Positions 1 through 4,773 of a stretch of 7,170 bases of DNA are shown in pieces. The stretch comes from Desulfobacterales bacterium CG23_combo_of_CG06-09_8_20_14_all_52_9 (GTDB taxonomy: Bacteria; Desulfobacterota; Desulfobacteria; Desulfobacterales; UBA2156). The translations under genes and the position numbers were made by a program. The stretch spans positions 14,891-22,060 of the forward strand of contig PCSF01000173.1 in NCBI GenBank assembly GCA_002771315.1, in the 5' to 3' direction. The first letter of the stretch is position 1; every line of letters begins with the position of its first letter. Below the pieces are notes generated by a model. The model saw only the letters and a list, made by a program, of their open reading frames with translations. It had not been told where the DNA came from and made no database searches.

Positions 1-953
1 CCTGAGGCAAAGGACTTGATCCGGACCACAGGTTCCAATTCGAGTTCCTTGGCCCGTTCGCCGCTCATCAGCAATACGGCTGCCGCCGCATCGTTGATTC
101 CGGAGGCATTGCCTGCAGTTACCGTGCCGGCTTTGGAAAAGGCCGGCCGAAGCTTGGCCATCTTCTCCATGTCCGTCTCCATGGGTCGCTCATCAGTGTC
201 AAAGACGATATCTTTTTTCCGGCCTTTAACGACCACAGGAACGATTTCTTGGGCGAAAAGACCCCCTTTGATCGCCTGGATGGCCCTGCGATGGCTGAGT
301 ACCCCCAGCTCATCCTGCTCGGTTCTGCTGATGTCGTAGGTTCTGGCAATATTCTCTGCCGTCATCCCCATGTGATAGCCGTAAAAAATTTCATAAAGGC
401 CGTCGAAAACCATCAGGTCGAGGATCTCTCCGACACCGGTTAACTCCATCCGATGTCCCCATCGGGCTTTGGGAAGCGCCATGGGAACTGCACTCATATT
501 CTCCTGACCCCCGGCGACCACCACATCGGCCTGCCCGGTCAGGATGGCCGAAGCCCCCAATGCGATGGATTTGAGGCCGCTGCCGCAAACCTTATTTATG
601 GTAACCGCCGGAATTTCTTTCGGAAGGCCTGCATGGATCATGGCTTGTCGGGCTGGATTTTGCCCCATCCCGGCCTGGAGGACATTGCCCATGAGGACCT
701 CGTCCACAACCACGGGCTTCAAACCTTCGTCCCATCCGCCATATTTCTTTTCCATCTCGGTGAGCGCCTCTTGTTTCCTTTTCCGGGGTGCCAAATCCAA
801 TACCCGGCTGTCGACAACCGGTTTGAGCCCTGCCCGCTTCAAAACATCACGGATCACCAGGGTGCCCAGTTCCACAGCAGACACTTCCTTTAAACTTCCG
901 CCAAAAGCACCGATGGCCGTCCGGCATCCGCTGACAATCACCACGTCTCGCAT
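1..953 (-). CDS. Thiolase (acetyl-CoA C-acetyltransferase family), 3' part outside window
   Basis: This gene encodes a thiolase, which condenses two acyl-CoAs or cleaves 3-ketoacyl-CoA in the cytoplasm. It is read on the minus strand from ATG at 953 with an uninterrupted frame of 317 codons to the window edge. Seen: N-terminal VVIVSGCRTAIGAFGGSL, then QNPARQAMIHAGLP and the nucleophile motif NKVCGSGLKS with catalytic Cys123, followed by VVVAGGQENMSAVP (about 151-164), YHMGMTAENIA and FSKAGTVTAGNASGINDAA. The C-terminal His and Cys motifs (GHP and CxGGG types) lie beyond the window, so only the Cys half of the active site can be checked. The Cys sits at 123 rather than near 89 because of a charged insertion of about 34 residues at roughly 46-80. 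The start is supported by GGAGA at 961-965, seven bases upstream. Family assignment is secure; chain-length preference cannot be told. It is transcribed away from the 1264 gene. Confidence 0.95.
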   Translation of the reverse strand, partial: MRDVVIVSGCRTAIGAFGGSLKEVSAVELGTLVIRDVLKRAGLKPVVDSRVLDLAPRKRKQEALTEMEKKYGGWDEGLKPVVVDEVLMGNVLQAGMGQNPARQAMIHAGLPKEIPAVTINKVCGSGLKSIALGASAILTGQADVVVAGGQENMSAVPMALPKARWGHRMELTGVGEILDLMVFDGLYEIFYGYHMGMTAENIARTYDISRTEQDELGVLSHRRAIQAIKGGLFAQEIVPVVVKGRKKDIVFDTDERPMETDMEKMAKLRPAFSKAGTVTAGNASGINDAAAAVLLMSGERAKELELEPVVRIKSFAS

Positions 954-978
954 GAATCTTTCTCCATTATCGATATTG

Positions 979-1021
979 AAATCGTCTCCCGTTCATTCTG
1001 TTTCGGGGGGGGAAACGATTT
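979..1021 (-). promoter_or_regulatory. 12-bp stem-loop in the thiolase mRNA leader
   Basis: On the minus strand AAATCGTTTCCC (1021-1010) can pair with GGGAGACGATTT (990-979) over 12 consecutive positions, eleven Watson-Crick and one U-G wobble, around a 19-nt loop containing the rest of a run of C. Read from the plus strand the wobble becomes a C-A mismatch, so the fold is better in thiolase mRNA. It lies 26 bases upstream of the start codon and just after the predicted transcription start, so it would be close to the 5' end of the message. No riboswitch class was recognised. It could stabilise the mRNA or bind a regulator; this is inference. Confidence 0.5.
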
Positions 1022-1034
1022 TTTTGTATCCATT

Positions 1035-1064
1035 TTTCTACATTTTATTGGGTTGGAATGTCAA
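1035..1064 (-). promoter_or_regulatory. Candidate sigma-70-type promoter for the thiolase gene
   Basis: On the minus strand a perfect -35 box TTGACA (1064-1059) is followed after 18 bases by TAGAAA (1040-1035), four of six matches to the -10 consensus. The predicted start near 1028 gives a leader of about 75 nt that begins at the stem-loop. The -35 is strong, the -10 only fair. Confidence 0.45.
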
Positions 1065-1073
1065 TCATGAACT

Positions 1074-1091
1074 CGATCCAAGGGGGGATCG
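1074..1091. repeat. Perfect 6-bp inverted repeat, possible operator
   Basis: CGATCC (1074-1079) and GGATCG (1086-1091) form a perfect inverted repeat with a 6-bp spacer. It lies ten bases upstream of the thiolase -35 box and about 53 bases upstream of the candidate plus-strand -35 at 1145, a position suited to a dimeric regulator. No binding protein can be named. Confidence 0.3.
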
Positions 1092-1144
1092 CCGGTGCAT
1101 CTGTCGGGTGATCTTAGAGTCGGGGTTTTCAATCTTCAAACGCC

Positions 1145-1173
1145 TTGCATATTGATCATACCTGACTTAGATT
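1145..1173 (+). promoter_or_regulatory. Candidate promoter for the winged-helix/DUF3786 operon
   Basis: TTGCAT (1145-1150, five of six matches) is followed after 17 bases by TAGATT (1168-1173, four of six). The predicted start lies near 1180, leaving a leader of about 85 nt before the ATG at 1264. No other arrangement in the 310-bp gap fitted better, but both boxes are imperfect. Confidence 0.35.
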
Positions 1174-1263
1174 GGTGAAAACATAACCTATCAAATCCCA
1201 ATCACATCCGGTCCAGATTCAATGGGTTGGGGCTTATGCTTGAAAATGAAAGGATAATACAGG

Positions 1264-1815
1264 ATGACCCTATTCGATGATCTTCAGGAATCCGAACGCC
1301 GTTTCCTGGAACAGCTTATCATTCAAACCAACAGAGATCCTGCCGCCAAAGTCTCCATGTATGAAGTCGGTGAAAAAGTAAACCTGGATCGTCCCGCATC
1401 CAAGCATGTGGCAGAAATGCTCATTGGATTGGGTCTGGTGGAAATTCGGACCCTTTCCGGCGCCATCGGCATCACCTCCGACGGCATTGATATCGCCCAA
1501 TCGTTACAGTGCCCTGGCGATCACCCGGTCCCGGGCGCCTTCGTCCTCGGCGACAAACGAATTCCGGATGAACCGATCCTCAAGGCGCTGGACATTCTTC
1601 TATGCACCCTTAAAAGCCGCATTCCGGACTTTGGTCTTAATTTCGAAGGGTTAAGCGAGTTAATGGCTGATATCAAAAGCATCGATGCCCAGCTGGCTTC
1701 CCCCAAACCCAAGACCGTGGTACTCCGTGGGTGTCTTGAATCCATCCAAGAGACTTTGTCGAGGATCGGGGAGCGTGACTTCATGACCCGAGTCAAGAGG
1801 TTTCTCGGTACTTAA
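1264..1815 (+). CDS. Winged-helix-like protein of unknown function
   Basis: A 183-residue soluble protein that I do not recognise as a named family. Residues about 8-80 have the pattern of a winged helix-turn-helix: a first helix (about 8-22), then SMYEVGEKVNLD and ASKHVAEMLIGLGLVEI as the helix-turn-helix, then a beta-wing-like stretch at RTLSGAIGITSDGIDIAQ. This resembles MarR-like or archaeal-type wHTH domains, and LGLVE followed by IGIT is typical of where the recognition helix meets the wing. The C-terminal part (about 103-183) is predicted helical, with no catalytic motif and two isolated cysteines. The start is supported by AAAGGA at 1249-1254, nine bases upstream. It ends 11 bp before the DUF3786 gene, so the two are almost certainly cotranscribed. 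It may be a transcriptional regulator, but a protein-interaction role is equally possible. Confidence 0.8.
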   Translation: MTLFDDLQESERRFLEQLIIQTNRDPAAKVSMYEVGEKVNLDRPASKHVAEMLIGLGLVEIRTLSGAIGITSDGIDIAQSLQCPGDHPVPGAFVLGDKRIPDEPILKALDILLCTLKSRIPDFGLNFEGLSELMADIKSIDAQLASPKPKTVVLRGCLESIQETLSRIGERDFMTRVKRFLGT

Positions 1816-1826
1816 AAGGATTCCTG

Positions 1827-2393
1827 ATGCCCGACAACTACTCGAAGATCGTTCAGGAAAACATCAGGATGCTTTTTGAAAATCCTAAAGGAAAAAGTCT
1901 TGAATTTCAGGCTTTTGGGATGAATTGCGTCATCTATCCGGAAGGGATATTTCTTAAAGGAAAAAAGGAAGAGGGGGTCTTGGGAATTCTCATTTCTCTT
2001 TATGCCCTCCACGCCGGAAGTGAAGAGATGATCCTAGAACCCCTCAAAGCATTCAAAGACCTTCCCAACAGTTCACCCTTTGTGGCCGCCTTTGCTGCCC
2101 GGACCCAGCAGGTATTGGTCCCGCATGTGGAAGCTATCCGAAGGACCCGGGAATCCTTTCTAAAGCACCTCAGCGGATCCCCCGGTCCCCATGGGGCCGG
2201 AGGCGATTTTTCCTTTGTCCTGAAACCTTTCCCAAAAATCGCCTTATGCTACATCTTCTACCGTGCCGACGAGGATTTTCCGGCCTCGGCCACATGCCTC
2301 TTTTCCAATAATGCCCTCACCTTCGCCCCTATCGATGCCTTGGCCGACACCGCCGAATACACCTCCAGGGCCATCCTGGAGACCCTTCCCTGA
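1827..2393 (+). CDS. DUF3786 domain protein
   Basis: A 188-residue cytoplasmic protein assigned to DUF3786, a family of unknown function that I know mainly from strict anaerobes. Supporting features: a middle stretch LISLYALHAG followed by an acidic region and AFKDLP (about 55-80), then the C-terminal signature starting with GGDFSFVLKPFPKIAL (125-140), YRADEDFPASATCLF (145-159) and a closing LADTAEYTSRAIL helix. The alternation of a lone GGD, a proline-containing strand, DEDFPA and an LF turn is the pattern I associate with the family. The start is set by AAAGGA (1815-1820), six bases before ATG and overlapping the stop codon of the preceding gene, so translation is probably coupled. No signal peptide or membrane segment. 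DUF3786 proteins have been seen near corrinoid and metal-related functions, but nothing in this window confirms such a role. Confidence 0.8.
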   Translation: MPDNYSKIVQENIRMLFENPKGKSLEFQAFGMNCVIYPEGIFLKGKKEEGVLGILISLYALHAGSEEMILEPLKAFKDLPNSSPFVAAFAARTQQVLVPHVEAIRRTRESFLKHLSGSPGPHGAGGDFSFVLKPFPKIALCYIFYRADEDFPASATCLFSNNALTFAPIDALADTAEYTSRAILETLP

Positions 2394-2464
2394 CCGGGAT
2401 ATTCATCGCTCCAGAAGTTGAATAGCGAAAAGCTGCACATGGCAACATGGATGGACGGCTGCTC

Positions 2465-2500
2465 AGAAGGACACCTTCTCCAACAGGCGATTTTACGCCT
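2465..2500. terminator. Two small hairpins in a convergent gap, weak terminator candidates
   Basis: Between the DUF3786 stop (2393) and the stop of the minus-strand GDT1 gene (2518) two adjacent hairpins can form: AGAAGG (2465-2470) with CCTTCT (2474-2479), and AGGCG (2485-2489) with CGCCT (2496-2500). Neither is followed by a U-tract on either strand, so they are not classical intrinsic terminators. They may pause or protect transcript ends from both sides. Nothing else was seen in this 124-bp gap. Confidence 0.25.
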
Positions 2501-2517
2501 ATAACTCTCTGTCTCAC

Positions 2518-2811
2518 TTAAGAAAAGAAGATCGAACGGATGGCTGCATACGAGGTGAAGACTCCGAAGATGATGAAAACGGCGCCCGCTATCAGTTTGA
2601 AATAACTTTGAGGAATGAATCGAGTGACTACATTCCCCAATACCGTGGCAATGAGCGCACTGATCACCAGGGCGGCGGCGGATCCGAGGAAAACCGAAAG
2701 TCTCGAAGACTCGCAGTCGGCGGAAAGGCAGAATGTGGCCACCTGGGTTTTATCTCCAAGCTCTGCCAGGAAAATCATGATGAAGGTGGTCATCATCAAT
2801 TTGAAATCCAT
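2518..2811 (-). CDS. Half-size GDT1/TMEM165 (UPF0016) family membrane transporter
   Basis: A 97-residue inner-membrane protein of the UPF0016/GDT1 family, known for Mn2+ or Ca2+ transport. The family signature ExGDK[TS] is present as AELGDKTQ at residues 16-23, inside the first of three predicted hydrophobic segments (about 5-22, 40-60 and 70-93). Full-length members carry two copies of this unit in about 190-220 residues; this one has a single copy, as in the small bacterial form that is thought to dimerise or pair with a sister subunit. I chose ATG at 2811 because GGGAGGA lies five bases upstream. A longer frame starting at 2862 would overlap the preceding gene and add a non-hydrophobic tail of 17 residues. 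It follows the radical SAM gene by 32 bp on the same strand, probably in one operon. The metal is not determinable from sequence. Confidence 0.88.
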   Translation of the reverse strand: MDFKLMMTTFIMIFLAELGDKTQVATFCLSADCESSRLSVFLGSAAALVISALIATVLGNVVTRFIPQSYFKLIAGAVFIIFGVFTSYAAIRSIFFS

Positions 2812-2843
2812 TGAGTCCTCCCATTTATCCTGATATCGATCCG

Positions 2844-3713
2844 TTAAAGAGCACGAAGCCATTCCGGTTTCAAGGGAACAGCGCCTTCGAGCGCCTGGTC
2901 GATGAGAGCAAGTGTCGCCGCCTTGTCTCTGGGCAGCCGAGCCTTGATGGGAAGATAATTGGAGGCATGATTGGCATGAAACAGCCCCCTTGAAAGATCG
3001 GTGTGAGCGAAAAGCGCTCTGAGTTCCCCGAGTATTTCCAGGGGAGACAATAGATCAAACCTGCCCGAGACATAGTCTTCATACAAGGGAGTCCCCGGGA
3101 TGAGCATCAGGCTCAGGGCCCCCACATAGTCCGGTTCCATAGTCGATAGCACCTTGCCGGTCGCCTCGGCGTGAACGGCGGAGCGCTCTCTGCCTGCAAT
3201 CCCGAGGAGAACCGTGACGGATAGTTTGATTCCCGCAGCCTTGACCTTTCTTCCCATTTCGATCATCCGCTGGGCATTTGCTCCCTTGTTGATCCTTTGG
3301 AGAGTCACGTCATCCCCTGTTTCCAAGCCCATATATAAAATTCCGAGACCCTCGGCCCGCAAGGCGACAAGCTCCTCCAGGGTTTTCATGCCGATACCCT
3401 TGGCGTTGGCATAGGCCCCCACACGTTTCACCCAGGGCAATTGGCGGCGAATTTCCTGTAAAATGCGTTTCAGGCGTTTCTGCGGGATAATGAGGGCGTC
3501 GCCGTCGCATAAAAAGACCCGGCGCTGACGCAGGCAGTATCGCGCGGCAAAAGCGATATCCTCCATGATGACCGCATCGTCTTTGATCTTAAAACGCTCA
3601 CCCCGGTACGTCCCGCAAAAGGTGCATTTATTGCGGGAACATCCCACGGTCACCTGGAGCAAAATACTGTCGGCCTCGCTGGGAGGCCGGATGATATTGC
3701 CTTCATAATGCAT
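2844..3713 (-). CDS. Radical SAM protein with Cx4Cx2C cluster motif
   Basis: A 289-residue radical SAM enzyme of unknown substrate. The [4Fe-4S]-binding motif reads VGCSRNKCTFCGTYRG, with Cys25, Cys30 and Cys33, giving Cx4Cx2C instead of the usual Cx3Cx2C. The aromatic residue before the last Cys and the GTYR that follows are typical of the superfamily. Further on come LCDGDALI (a strand-end motif), GILYMGLETGDDVTLQRINKG and an LSVTVLLGIAGRE strand, which match the TIM-barrel SAM-binding regions of Elp3/MiaB/HemN-type proteins. A conserved-looking tail FHANHASNYLPIKARLPRDK ends the core. I chose ATG at 3713 over a TTG at 3731 because GAAAGGA sits just upstream of this ATG, overlapping the TTG. 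A promoter lies immediately upstream at 3740-3768. It may be annotated as coproporphyrinogen-oxidase-like, but no HemN-specific motif is visible, so substrate assignment is not justified. Confidence 0.9.
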   Translation of the reverse strand: MHYEGNIIRPPSEADSILLQVTVGCSRNKCTFCGTYRGERFKIKDDAVIMEDIAFAARYCLRQRRVFLCDGDALIIPQKRLKRILQEIRRQLPWVKRVGAYANAKGIGMKTLEELVALRAEGLGILYMGLETGDDVTLQRINKGANAQRMIEMGRKVKAAGIKLSVTVLLGIAGRERSAVHAEATGKVLSTMEPDYVGALSLMLIPGTPLYEDYVSGRFDLLSPLEILGELRALFAHTDLSRGLFHANHASNYLPIKARLPRDKAATLALIDQALEGAVPLKPEWLRAL

Positions 3714-3739
3714 GGGTTTCTTTCCTTTCAAGGGTATTA

Positions 3740-3768
3740 AATATAACTTGAGGCACCGTCATCTGCAA
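3740..3768 (-). promoter_or_regulatory. Promoter for the radical SAM-GDT1 operon
   Basis: On the minus strand TTGCAG (3768-3763) and TATATT (3745-3740) are separated by an optimal 17 bases. The predicted start near 3733 leaves a leader of about 20 nt that contains the ribosome-binding site AAAGGA. Spacing and position are convincing. Confidence 0.55.
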
Positions 3769-3826
3769 CCCTTGCGCGATATTTTGTTCCGCCATTGATG
3801 CGGATCGTCGGGTCAGATAACTTTTC

Positions 3827-3850
3827 CGCAGGGGATTCCCGGCGTTTTTT
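3827..3850 (+). terminator. Terminator-like hairpin with T-tract between divergent promoters
   Basis: CGC-A-GGG (3827-3833) pairs with CCC-G-GCG (3838-3844) around a GATT loop, with one A-G mismatch, and is followed directly by six T (3845-3850). This has the form of an intrinsic terminator on the plus strand. No plus-strand gene lies upstream; the adjacent gene is on the minus strand. The T-tract ends one base before the -35 box of the isomerase promoter, so it may block readthrough into that unit, or end a short unannotated transcript. Confidence 0.4.
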
Positions 3851-3851
3851 C

Positions 3852-3881
3852 TTGACATATCCGGTCCCGATCGTATTTAAT
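3852..3881 (+). promoter_or_regulatory. Promoter for the enoyl-CoA isomerase gene
   Basis: A perfect -35 TTGACA (3852-3857) is followed after 18 bases by TTTAAT (3876-3881), five of six matches to TATAAT. This is the best promoter in the window. The predicted start near 3888 gives a leader of about 67 nt that includes the 11-codon ORF at 3938. Confidence 0.6.
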
Positions 3882-3937
3882 CGTACTTCTTTTTCATGTT
3901 TTATACCCAAGGCAAATTTACACCGCAGGACACCTCG

Positions 3938-3973
3938 ATGAAAAGATCAGATTCATGGAAACGAAAAAAGTAA
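3938..3973 (+). CDS. Candidate 11-codon upstream ORF overlapping the isomerase start
   Basis: ATG at 3938 opens a short frame, MKRSDSWKRKK, ending at TAA 3971-3973. It has CAGGA (3926-3930) seven bases upstream, a better ribosome-binding site than the AAAAGA in front of the isomerase ATG at 3955. The frame differs from the isomerase and overlaps its first codons. It may be a leader peptide that tunes or couples translation of the main gene, or a chance ORF. There is no run of one amino acid that would suggest classical attenuation. Confidence 0.25.
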   Translation: MKRSDSWKRKK

Positions 3974-4707
3974 GTATCGAGGACTTGGGTGCGGTGGCTG
4001 TTTTGCGCCTTTCAAACGGCGTGACCAACGCCATCGGCCCTGAGTTGGTGGAAACGCTTTCGCAGACCTTAGGCTACGTCAAAAAATCCTATGGAGGAAC
4101 GGTACTTGCGGGAGGAAGCAAATTTTTCTCCATCGGGTTGGACCTCCCGAACTTGCTCCCCCTAAACCAAGCCCAGATGCGAGATTTCTGGTATGCCTTT
4201 GATCGCGTCGTCCTGGATCTTTTTACTCTGCCGCTTCCCACGGCCTGCGCCATCTGCGGACATGCCGTGGCCGGCGGCACTATCCTCGCCCTGGCCTGCG
4301 ACTTTCGGTTCGCTTGTTCCGGAAGAGTCTTTGTCGGGTTAAACGAGGTCAGGTTAGGCCTTCCGGTCCCTTACCTGGCCGATCTCATGCTCAGGCAGGC
4401 GGCCGGGAATCGCGCCGCAACAAAACTCCTCTATTTCGGAGAGCTTGTGGAGTCGGAAACGGCTTACTCGATGGGGGTCATCGACGGAGTATTCCCGAAG
4501 ACCGACGTGGAAAAAATTGCGTTGGAAAAGATTTCTCAACTGAGCCATGATCCCAAAGAAGCGTTTGCGGCCATCAAGCGCAACCGTGTAGAAGCGGTGT
4601 GTGAACGTTTTGAAAAGTATTCAAAAGACAAAATCGATCAACTCCTTAAACTGTGGTTCAGCCCTAAAGTGCAAACCCTCTTGGAAGAAGCTGCCAAAAA
4701 GTTTTAA
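3955..4707 (+). CDS. Crotonase-family protein, delta3-delta2-enoyl-CoA isomerase-like
   Basis: A 250-residue cytoplasmic crotonase-fold protein. The two oxyanion-hole regions are visible: KFFSIGLDL (57-64) and HAVAGGTILALACDFRFA (103-120). Glu131 in VGLNEVRLGL corresponds to the single catalytic Glu of mitochondrial enoyl-CoA isomerase (IGLNE motif there) and to Glu164 of rat hydratase. The other hydratase acid (Glu144 in rat numbering) is replaced by Ile110. One Glu with this GLNE context favours a double-bond isomerase of unsaturated fatty acyl-CoA degradation over a hydratase; this is inference from residues. Length is normal for the family. The start ATG has only a weak AAAAGA site and is overlapped by an 11-codon ORF. 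A strong promoter lies at 3852-3881. The J-domain gene follows after 66 bp with no terminator between, so the two may be cotranscribed. Confidence 0.88.
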   Translation: METKKVSIEDLGAVAVLRLSNGVTNAIGPELVETLSQTLGYVKKSYGGTVLAGGSKFFSIGLDLPNLLPLNQAQMRDFWYAFDRVVLDLFTLPLPTACAICGHAVAGGTILALACDFRFACSGRVFVGLNEVRLGLPVPYLADLMLRQAAGNRAATKLLYFGELVESETAYSMGVIDGVFPKTDVEKIALEKISQLSHDPKEAFAAIKRNRVEAVCERFEKYSKDKIDQLLKLWFSPKVQTLLEEAAKKF

Positions 4708-4726
4708 TACGGCAAGGCGGAGTTCA

Positions 4727-4762
4727 ATGAGTATCGCACCGCACCCCGCGTTTAAAAAGTGA
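4727..4762 (+). CDS. Candidate 11-codon mini-ORF before the J-domain gene
   Basis: ATG at 4727 opens MSIAPHPAFKK, ending at TGA 4760-4762. GGAG (4719-4722) lies four bases upstream and AAGG (4714-4717) nine bases upstream. The J-domain ATG at 4774 follows the stop after 11 bases and has no Shine-Dalgarno sequence of its own. Ribosomes finishing the mini-ORF could reinitiate there. It may be chance; no homology is claimed. Confidence 0.22.
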   Translation: MSIAPHPAFKK

Positions 4763-4773
4763 TCTAAAAAACC

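Noticed and set aside
979..1025. Intrinsic terminator on the plus strand (stem followed by TTTTTTT)
   Set aside because: No plus-strand gene ends upstream, the stem has a C-A mismatch on this strand, and most of the T-run is used in the stem; a leader structure on the minus strand fits better.
16..1155. Several plus-strand ORFs, including a 203-codon one at 544-1155
   Set aside because: They lie opposite the thiolase frame, whose motifs and catalytic Cys are unmistakable; their own translations show low-complexity Ser/Pro-rich sequence without motifs.
2812..2862. Longer N-terminus for the GDT1-type protein starting at 2862
   Set aside because: It would overlap the radical SAM gene by 19 bp and add a polar tail before the first membrane helix; ATG at 2811 has an excellent ribosome-binding site.
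3714..3731. TTG start at 3731 for the radical SAM gene
   Set aside because: It overlaps the ribosome-binding site AAAGGA that serves the ATG at 3713 and adds six Lys-rich residues with no family support.
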